From Suilimivivens sp964507235 (GTDB lineage: Bacteria > Bacillota > Clostridia > Lachnospirales > Lachnospiraceae), in NCBI GenBank assembly GCA_964507235.1, contig CAZDPE010000009.1:1-41271 (forward strand): a DNA stretch of 41,271 bases, read 5' to 3'. The notes beneath the pieces are model-generated. The model was not told where the DNA came from. It was given only the letters and a program-made list of their open reading frames with translations, and did not search any database. Shown piece by piece: positions 34,065-41,271 of this stretch (positions within the stretch are counted from its first letter, which is position 1; every line of letters starts with the position of its first letter). Both the position numbers and the translations under genes were made by a program.

Positions 34065-34601
34065 TTAGTAATTCTCGGACTTAATCTGGAAATAAGACTG
34101 GGGATGCGCACATACGGGACAAACCTCAGGCGCCTGTTTTCCAACACAGATATGACCGCAGTTTCTGCACTGCCAGATTGTATCCCCTTCTCTTGAAAAT
34201 ACAAGACCGCCCTCAATATTGGAAATCAGCTTTCTGTATCTTTCCTCGTGTTCTTTTTCCACGGCTGCCACACCAGCAAACAAATCTGCAATATTGTCAA
34301 AACCTTCTTCTCTTGCTTCCTTTTCAAACTTTTCATACATGTCAGTCCACTCATAGTTTTCGCCTTCAGCTGCATGTCCCAGGTTTTCAAGTGTAGAACC
34401 GATTCCGCCGCTCAGCAGCTTGTACCACATTTTCGCATGTTCTCTTTCATTTGCTGCAGTTTCCTCAAAAATTGCCGCTATCTGCTGATAGCCGTCCTTT
34501 TTTGCCTTAGATGCAAAATAAGTATACTTATTAGTAGCCATTGATTCTCCTGAGAATGCTGCCATTAAATTTGCTTCTGTTCTTGAACCTTTTAAATCCA
34601 T
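34065..34601 (-). CDS. rbr: Rubrerythrin
   Basis: 178-residue peroxide-reducing non-haem iron protein. The N-terminal ferritin-like four-helix domain (~1-140) has the diiron ligands in GESMATNKY, EETAANEREHAK and EKEHEERY. The C-terminal rubredoxin-like domain carries two CXXC pairs (CRNCGH and CPVCAHP). It scavenges hydrogen peroxide in anaerobes with electrons from a rubredoxin partner, which is the flavin reductase-rubredoxin encoded 100 nt upstream. RBS AAGGAGG. Probably transcribed together with it. Confidence 0.96.
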   Translation of the reverse strand: MDLKGSRTEANLMAAFSGESMATNKYTYFASKAKKDGYQQIAAIFEETAANEREHAKMWYKLLSGGIGSTLENLGHAAEGENYEWTDMYEKFEKEAREEGFDNIADLFAGVAAVEKEHEERYRKLISNIEGGLVFSREGDTIWQCRNCGHICVGKQAPEVCPVCAHPQSYFQIKSENY

Positions 34602-34701
34602 TTTTACTTCCTCCTTATTCTCTCTCTTATCAGTATTTCCAAAATTTGCTTGAATAAAACATGATAATCCTGCTTTATTTCATTATCCGGGAAATTGATA
34701 T

Positions 34702-35346
34702 TTACTTTATTTCCTCAAATTTGTCTGCACCCATGCCGCATACAGGACATTTATAATCCTCCGGCAATTCGTCACCCTCGTAAATATAGCCGCATACCTG
34801 ACACTTGAACCTGCGGACTGCTTTTTTCTCCGTCACTTCTTCCTCTTCTTCCGGGATATAGGTTGGCGCATTTTTAGGACTTTTGCCTTTAACCACCTTA
34901 TGATAATAGGCATAAGTCATGGCGTCCTTATCCGAAAATACTTCTCCTCCAACCACTTCTCCCAAAAATACAGTATGTGTTGAAGTTTCCATCTTATCAA
35001 TTACATTACATACAATATAACCACAGGAATCACAAATCACCGGCATATAATCCTCTACGGAATACTTTACGGCATCAAACTTATTGACCTCTTTTCCCGA
35101 CTGGAAGCCGAAGGTTCCGATAATGGAAGGCTCCGATTCCTCTGAAAGAATCGAAATGGCAAATTTGCCGGTCTTTTCTATACATCCATTTGTATAGTTA
35201 TCGTGATTAATGCTGACCGCAATGGTCGCGGGCGATGAAGTTATCTGCATAGCGCTGTTTGCTGTGCAGCCTGTGGCCCTTCCATCGTCCCAGGTGCTTA
35301 TGACATAAACGCCATAAGAAAGCTTTCTGAAAATATTAGTATCCAT
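34702..35346 (-). CDS. hrb: Flavin reductase-rubredoxin fusion (high-molecular-weight rubredoxin)
   Basis: 214 residues. Residues 1-165 are a flavin reductase-like FMN-binding domain (FRKLSYGVYVISTWDDGRAT, CTANSAMQITSSPATIAVSI). A Glu-rich linker (EEEEEVTEKK) connects to a C-terminal rubredoxin (~178-214) with FKCQVCGYIYEG and CPVCGMGADKF. In Moorella-type systems this protein passes NAD(P)H electrons to rubrerythrin or flavodiiron proteins. The promoter carries a PerR/Fur-like dyad at its start site, consistent with oxidative-stress control. Confidence 0.93.
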   Translation of the reverse strand: MDTNIFRKLSYGVYVISTWDDGRATGCTANSAMQITSSPATIAVSINHDNYTNGCIEKTGKFAISILSEESEPSIIGTFGFQSGKEVNKFDAVKYSVEDYMPVICDSCGYIVCNVIDKMETSTHTVFLGEVVGGEVFSDKDAMTYAYYHKVVKGKSPKNAPTYIPEEEEEVTEKKAVRRFKCQVCGYIYEGDELPEDYKCPVCGMGADKFEEIK

Positions 35347-35369
35347 GCATTTTTCTCCCTATATAAAAT

Positions 35370-35417
35370 CAGTAATGATTACTATTTTAGTATAGTAGCC
35401 TTTCCAGCTTTTGTCAA
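35370..35417 (-). promoter_or_regulatory. hrb promoter with PerR/Fur-like dyad
   Basis: Minus strand TTGACA (35412-35417), 17-nt spacer, TATACT (35389-35394). At the start site, TAGTAAT-C-ATTACTG (35370-35384) is a 7-1-7 dyad near the PerR/Fur arrangement, matching nine of 14 arm positions of TTATAAT-N-ATTATAA. PerR is the expected regulator of this gene pair. Confidence 0.65.
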
Positions 35418-35425
35418 TATCTCAT

Positions 35426-35556
35426 TTGACATTCTTTTAGCTGCAGGTAACAGTTCAGCCATGCAGAAACAATTGTACAATATGACCGTGAGAGCTTGCT
35501 CGCTAAGGGCATATTGCACAATTGCTTCTATAGGGCGCACGCCCGACATGAAATAA
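35426..35556 (+). promoter_or_regulatory. Possible leader and attenuator of the broken ABC-F gene
   Basis: A TTGACA at 35426-35431, then a 31-codon open frame (35461-35556, MQKQLYNMTVRACSLRAYC onward) that overlaps an 18-nt inverted repeat (35470-35487 against 35507-35524). Another hairpin, GGGCG-CAC-GCCC, lies at ~35533. This resembles the leader-peptide arrangement seen upstream of some ABC-F genes. The RBS is weak, so the frame may not be translated. Confidence 0.35.
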
Positions 35557-35600
35557 GTTGGCGGAATATACATTTTTACCAATATAAGAGGAGTATTTAC

Positions 35601-35792
35601 ATGAGTATATTAAATGTTGAACACTTAACCCACGGCTTTGGCAACCGTGCCATTTTCAATGACGTTTCCTTCCGTCTTTTGAAGGGAGAACATATCGGAT
35701 TAATTGGCGCCAACGGCGAAGGCAAGTCAAAAATTTATAACAAAGGCGGTGCCGGCCCCAATTCACTATCAACTTTAATCGTACCGCCGTGA
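35601..35792 (+). pseudogene. ABC-F ATPase, truncated at Walker A
   Basis: Good RBS (GAGGAG) and start: MSILNVEHLTHGFGNRAIFN then DVSFRLLKGEHIGLIGANGE. The match to ABC-F proteins (translation-factor ATPases, often with antibiotic-resistance roles) ends at GEGKS, 43 codons in, near 35729. Twenty unrelated codons follow to a stop. The missing part is more than 450 residues. Downstream the sequence becomes the reverse-strand remnant of a histidine kinase. Confidence 0.85.
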
Positions 35793-36166
35793 GCTTCAAC
35801 TATTGCTTTTGCAAACGGCAGTCCAAGGCCAAGCCCCTGCACATCCTTTGAAAACCTGCTGCGGTAAAATCGCTTAAAAATATGATGCAGATCCTCAGGA
35901 TGAATGCCGCTCCCATCGTCTTTAACTGCAATTCTGACAACAGAATTAAACTGTTTCCATTCTATCCGTACAAAATTGCCGCCCTTCGTATGAACAAGCG
36001 CATTTTTTATAATATTATCTATTGCTGCAATTATCCAGTCACGGTCATAATAAAAGAAAATATCCTCTTCTCCGGATAAGATGATTTGTTTTTGCTCCTG
36101 TTTGGCCCTGTATGAAAAATGCTCTAAGCACTTCCCAGCCGGAAAATTTTCCTGCCGGGAGGTCAC
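35735..36166 (-). pseudogene. Sensor histidine kinase, C-terminal remnant
   Basis: 143 codons covering only the ATPase (HATPase_c) domain: N box DWIIAAIDNIIKNALVHT, G1 DDGSGIHPEDL, F box HIFKRFYRS and G2 GLGLGLPFAKAIVEAHGG. The N-terminal sensor, membrane and H-box parts are missing; the first ~12 codons derive from the palindromic terminator of glgP. The end after VDSEL (GPAPPLL) is also non-native. It meets the broken ABC-F gene tail to tail near 35735. Confidence 0.88.
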
Positions 36167-36173
36167 TTAGAGC
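36112..36173 (-). terminator. Terminator of glgP
   Basis: Minus strand arms GCTCTAAGTGACCTCCCGGC and GCTGGGAAGTGCTTAGAGC about AAAATTTT, followed by ATTTTTC. Near-palindrome of 53 nt (36121-36173). The beginning of the kinase remnant uses part of it. Confidence 0.85.
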
Positions 36174-36211
36174 CATACTCCACTCTGTAATTTCGTTAAA
36201 ATATACTGATT

Positions 36212-38521
36212 TTATTTCAGCTTCCAGATATCGCGGTTATACTCTGATATGGTTCTGTCCGATGAGAAGAAGCCTGCCTTTGCAATATTTACAAGCATCA
36301 TTTCCTTCCACTTCTGTCTGTCTTCATAATCTGCAAACATTCTGTCCTTGACGGCAATGTAGTCTTCCAAATCAAGCAGTGTCATGAACCAGTCCTTGTT
36401 TAAAAGCTCGTTGTAAAGGCGTTCCAGGTTTTCTTTATGCCCTGCCTTCAAAGCCTGCCTGCTTACAATGAAGTCAACTGCTTCTTTAATCACGGGACTC
36501 TTTTTATAATAATCCCTGGAAACATAATCCGCTTTTTCATAATGCTTAATAACAGTTTCGGATTTTTCACCAAAGATATATATGTTGTCATCTCCAACCA
36601 GTTCATGAATTTCCACATTGGCGCCATCCGAGGTTCCAAGAGTAACAGCGCCGTTTAACATAAACTTCATATTGCCCGTTCCCGATGCTTCCTTGGAAGC
36701 CAGGGAAATCTGCTCAGAAACGTCGCAGGCAGGAATCAGCTTTTCCGCATAGCTCACATTGTAGTTTTCCACCATGAGCACTGTCATATAAGGACTTACC
36801 TCAGGGTCATTATTTACAATTTCCTGCAGCACTAAGATCAAATGAATGATATCCTGCGCAATGACATAAGCGGGCGCTGCCTTCGCACCGAAAATAAAGG
36901 TAATTGGCCTTGCCGGTTTCTTTCCTCTCTTGATTTCCAGATATTTATGGATAATATAAAGGGCGTTCATCTGCTGACGTTTATATTCATGAAGCCTCTT
37001 CACCTGAATATCAAATATGGAGTCAGGATTTAAGGTAACACCTTCTGCTTCTTTTACATATACAGCCAAATCTTTTTTGCGGTTCATTTTGATTTCCGCT
37101 ATTCTGTCTAATACACTCTGGTTGTTTTTAAACTCTAAGAGCTTCTCCAGCTTATCCGCATCCTTTTTAAATCCGTCGCCGATGGTTTCGGAAAGGAAGC
37201 CCGCCAATTCCCGGTTGCAGGACAAAAGCCACCTTCTGAATGTAATACCATTTGTTTTATTATTGAATTTCTCAGGATAAAGCTTATAAAAAGCATTTAA
37301 TTCCGTATTCTTTAATATTTCGGTATGAATTGCGGCTACGCCGTTTACGGAAAATCCATAATGGATATCAATATGCGCCATATGCACACGCTTATCCTTG
37401 TCAATAATCTGAACCTTGGGATCCTTATATTTTGCAGCCACTCTCTTATCCAGCTCTTTAATATAAGGAACTAACTGGGGCACTACCTTCTCCAGATACT
37501 TAAGGGGCCATTTTTCCAATGCTTCTGCCAGAATCGTATGATTCGTGTAGGCGCAGGTTTTACTTACCACTTCAATTGCTTCATCTATAGTAAACGCTTT
37601 TTCCTCAACCAGAATACGAATCAACTCAGGTATAATCATGGTGGGATGGGTATCATTAATCTGAATTACCGCATGCTCATACATCTTGCGGAGGTCATAT
37701 TTCTTTTCCTTCATTTCACGCAAAATTAATTGTGCAGCATTGCAGACCATAAAATACTGCTGATAAATACGAAGCAGATTACCGGCTTCATCAGAATCAT
37801 CCGGATACAGGAATAAGGTCAGATTCTTTTCGATTTTTTCCTTGTCAAAATCAATTCCTTTTTTTACAAGACTCTCATCCAATGATTCAATATCGAACAA
37901 TCTCAGTTTATTGACACCGCTGTCATAACCTGCTACATCAATATCATATAAACGGGAAGTTACTTTTTTCTTACCAAAATAAACATCAAACGTAACATCC
38001 GTTTTGGTCAGCCAGGAATTTTCTTCAATCCACTCATTCTTTTCTGCAGTCTGCAGCCTGTCCTTAAATACCTGCTTAAACAGACCGTAATGATAATTCA
38101 GTCCAATTCCTTCTCCGGGAAGTCCCAGCGTTGCTATGGAATCAAGAAAACATGCTGCCAGCCTTCCAAGACCGCCGTTGCCAAGTGAGGGTTCCGGCTC
38201 GATTTCTTCAATTACGGAAAGCTTTTTGCCGTACTTTTCAAGAATTCCGCTCATCTTATCATATACGCCCAGATTAATCAGATTATTGGATAACAGCTTA
38301 CCAATCAGAAACTCTGCTGAAATATAATAGATTTTCTTTTCTCCCTCATTGCTGTCTGATACAGTCATTAATCTCTTAGTCAGAACCAGAACCGCATAAT
38401 AGGTTTCCTGATCACTTAAATCTGAAAGTTCCTTGTTAAACATTTCTTTGGCAACCTCTTTCAGCTGCTCTTCAAGATTTAAGACGAGTACATCCTTTTG
38501 TAAATTTGTTTGTGCTGACAT
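36212..38521 (-). CDS. glgP: Glycogen/maltodextrin phosphorylase
   Basis: 769-residue GT35 phosphorylase that releases glucose-1-phosphate from alpha-1,4-glucan using pyridoxal phosphate. The cofactor lysine is in EASGTGNMKFMLNGAVTLGT and the active-site GGLGRLAACFLDS is near residue 133. QINDTHPTMIIPELIR and TNHTILAEALEKW are family signatures. Slightly shorter than the ~800-840 residues of most members. RBS AGGAGG. A LacI-type operator and unusual leader lie upstream. Its partner, the GH13 glucanase, is at 13-14.4 kb. Confidence 0.96.
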   Translation of the reverse strand: MSAQTNLQKDVLVLNLEEQLKEVAKEMFNKELSDLSDQETYYAVLVLTKRLMTVSDSNEGEKKIYYISAEFLIGKLLSNNLINLGVYDKMSGILEKYGKKLSVIEEIEPEPSLGNGGLGRLAACFLDSIATLGLPGEGIGLNYHYGLFKQVFKDRLQTAEKNEWIEENSWLTKTDVTFDVYFGKKKVTSRLYDIDVAGYDSGVNKLRLFDIESLDESLVKKGIDFDKEKIEKNLTLFLYPDDSDEAGNLLRIYQQYFMVCNAAQLILREMKEKKYDLRKMYEHAVIQINDTHPTMIIPELIRILVEEKAFTIDEAIEVVSKTCAYTNHTILAEALEKWPLKYLEKVVPQLVPYIKELDKRVAAKYKDPKVQIIDKDKRVHMAHIDIHYGFSVNGVAAIHTEILKNTELNAFYKLYPEKFNNKTNGITFRRWLLSCNRELAGFLSETIGDGFKKDADKLEKLLEFKNNQSVLDRIAEIKMNRKKDLAVYVKEAEGVTLNPDSIFDIQVKRLHEYKRQQMNALYIIHKYLEIKRGKKPARPITFIFGAKAAPAYVIAQDIIHLILVLQEIVNNDPEVSPYMTVLMVENYNVSYAEKLIPACDVSEQISLASKEASGTGNMKFMLNGAVTLGTSDGANVEIHELVGDDNIYIFGEKSETVIKHYEKADYVSRDYYKKSPVIKEAVDFIVSRQALKAGHKENLERLYNELLNKDWFMTLLDLEDYIAVKDRMFADYEDRQKWKEMMLVNIAKAGFFSSDRTISEYNRDIWKLK

Positions 38522-38539
38522 AACATCCTCCTGTTTCTT

Positions 38540-38656
38540 TTATAAATTATAACACCTTACTCTTAACTTATTATTCATAACAGCAGAAAGTTCGCAGTGC
38601 GAACCGCCTTCCATTGCATTGCCGGTTATATCTTCCTCCCACTGACATGGTCAGTG
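38540..38656 (-). promoter_or_regulatory. Structured leader of glgP
   Basis: Between the operator and the RBS lie the dyad CACTGAC-ATG-GTCAGTG (38640-38656) and the hairpin GTTCGC-ACT-GCGAAC (minus strand, ~38590-38604). A 24-codon open frame with start at 38614 and stop at 38540 (MEGGSHCELSAVMNNK) covers the second hairpin. An additional TATAAT lies at ~38550. No RBS of note is seen for the small frame. Confidence 0.4.
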
Positions 38657-38664
38657 TATCATAG

Positions 38665-38676
38665 GAAAACGTTTTC
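38665..38676 (-). promoter_or_regulatory. LacI-type operator upstream of glgP
   Basis: GAAAACGTTTTC, a perfect 12-bp palindrome with central CG, as bound by LacI-family regulators. It lies between a possible -35 TTGCAG and -10 TACACT on the minus strand. It is also downstream of the lacI gene end. Confidence 0.7.
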
Positions 38677-38721
38677 TGCAAGTGGATTTTGAAAAAATAT
38701 CCAAAAAATTTATTTTAGCGC

Positions 38722-39711
38722 TTAACAGATGATGTCCTCATATTTCATCCGCACCAGTGTGTGCTCCATCACCACTTTCCTTCCTTTTTCACCGCCAAGC
38801 AAAAGCTGTAGTTCTTCCATAGCCCTTGCGGAAATTTCCGCAAAATCCTGACGCACCGTGTTCATTTGCTTTCCAACATAGCCCATCAGAATGATACCGT
38901 CAAAACCGCAGACCGGGCGGAAAATATCCATTTCTATCAGGGCCTTCATCGCTCCGATTGCCATCAAATCGGAAGCACAGACTACAACATCCTTATTTTT
39001 AGCATATTTCATGGTAATATTCCTTGCCTGCAGTTCTGAAAATTCCCCATTTCTCACCAGCATGGTAAGATTTTTTTCCTTTACAAGCTCTTCCATTCCA
39101 AGCAGTCTTTCATCCGTTACATATCCGTTGCGTTTCCCTGCAATATAAAGAATCTTTTTGCTCTTATTATCTTCAATGGTTTTTTTTGCCACATCATACT
39201 GCGCTTTCCTGTGGTCAATTCCCACACTGGAGGTGCTGTCATTTACAAAGGGAGCGTCAATTATCACGCATTTAAACTTTTCCGAGGCAATTAACTCATG
39301 CAGTACCTTATTGTCCCTGGACACCCCGTAAATGATAATTCCCGCTATACTCTGGGATTGAAAATATCTGATAATTTCTTCCGTAGTTTTACCCTGAAAC
39401 ATGCAAAAGAAAAGCGTAATCACATCAAGATTCAGTTCCATTGCCTTATTAAGCGCACCGGAAATATACTGCATGTCAATTTCATCAATGGCATTTGTCT
39501 TCATGCTGCTGTTAATCAGAAGCGCCACCCTTCCGGCCTGCTTGGATGAGAGCGCCGCTGCCACAGAATTAGGAACAAAATTCAATTCCTCCACTGATCT
39601 ATTCACTTTTTCCCTGGTTTTCTCGCTTACATTGGGATAATTGTTCAGAACCTTTGAAACTGTAGATATGGCCACGCCTGCATGTTTTGCTACATCTTTA
39701 ATTGATACCAT
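38722..39711 (-). CDS. LacI-family transcriptional regulator
   Basis: 329 residues. The N-terminal HTH is complete: VSIKDVAKHAGVAISTVSKV, then the hinge NYPNVSEKTREKVNRSVEEL and VPNSVAAALSSKQ. The periplasmic-binding-protein-like effector domain (~60-329) has GRVALLINSS and the SSVGIDHRKAQYDVAKKTI region. It is upstream of and collinear with glgP and has its own operator-like palindrome at the transcription start. It probably controls glycogen or maltodextrin use. The effector is unknown. The RBS is weak (GGGAAAT). Confidence 0.94.
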   Translation of the reverse strand: MVSIKDVAKHAGVAISTVSKVLNNYPNVSEKTREKVNRSVEELNFVPNSVAAALSSKQAGRVALLINSSMKTNAIDEIDMQYISGALNKAMELNLDVITLFFCMFQGKTTEEIIRYFQSQSIAGIIIYGVSRDNKVLHELIASEKFKCVIIDAPFVNDSTSSVGIDHRKAQYDVAKKTIEDNKSKKILYIAGKRNGYVTDERLLGMEELVKEKNLTMLVRNGEFSELQARNITMKYAKNKDVVVCASDLMAIGAMKALIEMDIFRPVCGFDGIILMGYVGKQMNTVRQDFAEISARAMEELQLLLGGEKGRKVVMEHTLVRMKYEDIIC

Positions 39712-39819
39712 AAGGATTTCCCACTTTCTTATTTTATGTTTCTGATTTACAAGCTGCTGTTATCTGCTTTTTAACTTCCGGTTTTCTTCATTCGCTGCCT
39801 TCTTACCACAAGCTGAAAA

Positions 39820-39868
39820 GAAAACGTTTTTCACTGCTTAGCATACACTTTTGTTCAGAAAAATACAA
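39820..39868 (-). promoter_or_regulatory. Promoter and operator of the lacI gene
   Basis: Minus strand TTGTAT (39863-39868), 17-nt spacer, TATGCT (39840-39845). The palindrome GAAAAACGTTTTC (39820-39832) starts about 8 nt downstream of the -10 box, over the transcription start. This layout suits autorepression. Confidence 0.7.
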
Positions 39869-39972
39869 GGGAAAATAAGTCGTAGTTTCTGATTTATAAG
39901 TCTGAAACTATTGTTATTTTAAGATTTTGGGATATAATATAAAATATAAATAAGAAATTTAGGAGGTATGCC

Positions 39973-40212
39973 ATGAATAAACTCATAAGCCGCCCTGAAT
40001 ATTTAAATCAACTTATAGAGAATAAAGATGTAGCCTTAGTTAAAATTGTCACAGGCATTCGCAGATGCGGGAAGTCATCTCTGCTCGATTTATGCTTTTC
40101 AAAACATCAACGCTTTGTATATCAATCAATTTTTATTAAAAAGAGGATGCCGGAAACATTTTTGCCGCATCCTCTTTTCCATCATATTTTATGTTTTAAT
40201 ATTTCTGAATGA
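39973..40212 (+). pseudogene. AAA ATPase (DUF4143-type), truncated after Walker A
   Basis: Promoter-like TATAAT and RBS AGGAGG precede MNKLISRPEYLNQLIENK then IVTGIRRCGKSSLLDL. These 40 residues match the start of ATP-binding proteins with a C-terminal DUF4143 domain, ~400 residues in length. After LLDL (near 40092) the reading is unrelated and ends in a terminator hairpin. More than 350 residues are missing. Not functional as it stands. Confidence 0.85.
40138..40178 (-). terminator. Terminator after the SLH gene
   Basis: Arms AAAAAGAGGATGC and GCATCCTCTTTT, 14-17 nt loop. On the minus strand the stem is followed by TTTTTAAT. It lies just downstream of the SLH reading frame. Confidence 0.85.
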
Positions 40213-41002
40213 ACTTCGTCAGCATGACCGCGCATTCTACTCTTGTAGCCTGCCCCTTTGGATTCATATAATAGCTCCCGTCCTTCGTGCTTCCGCTGAT
40301 AATGCCTGCTCCTACTGCCCAGCGCATATTATCTGTTGCCCAACGGCTCACCTCTGATGCATCTGCAAATTTACTAAAATCCGCACTATCACTAGTGTTA
40401 TAGCTCTGTACTTTCGCAAATTCCATCAGCATTCTTGCTAACTGTTCCCGGGTAATATTATCATTTGTTCCATAGCGTCCATTTCCAAGACCTGCCACAA
40501 TTCCTTTTTCATATGCCCAGATAATGGCATTGCTGTACCACTTACCCGCAGGCACATCCGAAAATACATTTTTGTAGGTAATATCAGGAGATCCTGCAAG
40601 ACGGTAAATCACAGATGCAAACATTGCTCTGGTAAGCGGTACATCCGGCTGAAACTGATTTGCTTTTACTCCTGTCATAACACCGTTTTCGTAAACAAAT
40701 TTAATGTTTTCGTATTTCCAGTTGCCGGAGTTTACCGCTGCGTCAGTAAAAGGCCATAAGTTTGAAGGCATTGACGTCGGTGTTGCACTTGCTGCTAATA
40801 CATATTTACTTAAATGTGTCGTTTCAAAAACCATGTATCCTGATTCATAATATGCCTTCATATCCGTAAATGAACTATCTTCTTCCACTCTATATACAAC
40901 ACATTTATCTTTATTATAGAGTGCCGGAACCGGAATTCTTATGCGAATTTTACCATCGGGCTGAACCACTTCATTATCACGGTACATAGTAATATCCAAC
41001 AT
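40196..41002 (-). pseudogene. Surface protein, SLH-domain part (frameshifted)
   Basis: Open frame of 268 codons from the first Met, continuing upstream to 41033 where a stop (TAA) precedes it. Three SLH repeats anchor the protein to cell-wall polymer: FTDAAVNSGNWKYENI.. (~90-140), FSDVPAGKWYSNAI.. (~150-200) and FADASEVSRWATDN.. (~210-265). A beta-rich region (~1-75) with VVQPDGKIRIRIPVPAL and CVVYRVEEDSS comes first. No signal peptide in this frame, so the natural start is in the upstream leucine-rich-repeat frame, and the two are joined by a frameshift or deletion. If translated alone it would lack export. Confidence 0.75.
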
Positions 41003-41271
41003 TTTAATCTGTGACGCATAATTAAACTCCCTGTAAAGTTATTGTATTCATTATAGAATGCACAATTTCCAATATGCGTTATCCCATTTTCTAATTTCAA
41101 CGCTGTTATATCTTCTTTATAGTATTCTTTCCACGGTACTAAACTACTACTACTATAATCCCACATATCCCCAGTACCTGATATCATTAACGTACCATAT
41201 TTTAACGTCCATGTAAGATTATCTCCACATTTTCCAGATGCTGTTATTTCTGTTGCAAGTATCACATCCTC
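40939..41271 (-). pseudogene. Surface protein, leucine-rich-repeat part (partial, runs off the window)
   Basis: Open at the window edge. The frame reads EDVILATEITASGKCGDNLTWTLK onward, with GTLMISGTGDMWDY, then VPWKEYYKEDITALKLENGI THIGNCAFYN, typical of BspA-like LRR_5 proteins. It ends at 40939 after about 30 codons of unrelated sequence (GSLIMRHRLKCWILL..). The last repeat-like residues are CAFYNEYNNF; most LRR units seem deleted. It overlaps the SLH frame by ~95 nt. The N-terminal signal peptide would be outside the window. Confidence 0.7.

Noticed and set aside
35382..35582. 66-codon open frame on the minus strand (MVKMYIPPTYFMSGVRP...)
   Set aside because: It lies over the ABC-F leader and the hrb promoter, has no family resemblance and no RBS. 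Treated as a chance frame.
1..41271. CRISPR arrays, tRNA or rRNA genes, prophage or intact IS
   Set aside because: No regularly spaced repeats, no cloverleaf or rRNA motifs, no integrase or intact transposase reading frame was found by eye.

Overview
The window looks like a chromosomal segment of a low-GC, anaerobic Clostridia bacterium, most likely Lachnospiraceae. This rests on gene content, not on a database search: a fused flavin reductase-rubredoxin beside rubrerythrin, a PadR-DUF1700-DUF4097 cassette, a TraX-like protein, the radical-SAM/DUF4130 DNA-metabolism pair, ECF-type transport, and strong AGGAGG ribosome binding sites. I see no tRNA, rRNA, CRISPR array, prophage or intact insertion sequence.

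Layout. 0.1-2.7 kb (+): an XRE regulator, then a LytTR response regulator and an AgrC-like GHKL sensor kinase. 2.8-7.0 kb (-): a MarR-controlled heterodimeric ABC exporter behind a consensus promoter. 7.1-8.7 kb: a TraX-like membrane protein (-) and an ECF transporter S component (+). 8.8-12.1 kb (-): a PadR/DUF1700/DUF4097/small-membrane-protein operon and an XRE/membrane-protein pair, each with repeated operator-like sites. 12.2-17.2 kb (-): GH13 alpha-glucanase plus inositol-phosphatase-like enzyme, then a PD-(D/E)XK nuclease fused to a DinG/XPD helicase. 17.4 kb (-): an HPr-like protein without the active histidine (Crh-like). 17.9-21.6 kb (-): rarA, a radical SAM DNA-repair protein and its DUF4130 partner, apparently one operon behind two LexA-type boxes. 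21.7-22.6 kb: remnants of an ABC exporter and of an Rpn-type nuclease. 22.6-25.2 kb: a diguanylate cyclase (-) and an acyltransferase (+). 25.3-31.5 kb (-): glutamate synthase gltB-gltD with a hairpin at the predicted transcript 5' end. 31.6-35.4 kb (-): CPBP protease, a decayed HAD phosphatase, an S1-domain protein, rubrerythrin and flavin reductase-rubredoxin behind a promoter with a PerR/Fur-like dyad. 35.5-36.2 kb: broken ABC-F and histidine kinase genes. 36.2-39.7 kb (-): glycogen phosphorylase and a LacI regulator. 40.0 kb to the end: a broken AAA ATPase gene and a frameshifted LRR/SLH surface protein that runs off the window.

How the genes work together. The best candidate for a little-described system is rarA-radical SAM-DUF4130. 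Two LexA-like boxes flank one TTGACA-17-TATACA promoter, and both RarA (QMTLF) and the radical SAM protein (QLSLF) carry sequences resembling the sliding-clamp-binding pentapeptide. This suggests a damage-induced, replication-linked repair unit. A second theme is carbon control: GAAAACGTTTTC-type palindromes lie upstream of the lacI gene, of glgP and of the distant Crh-like gene.

A third theme is decay. At least seven gene remnants or frameshifted genes are present, and three independent ATPase genes are cut at or just after the Walker A motif.
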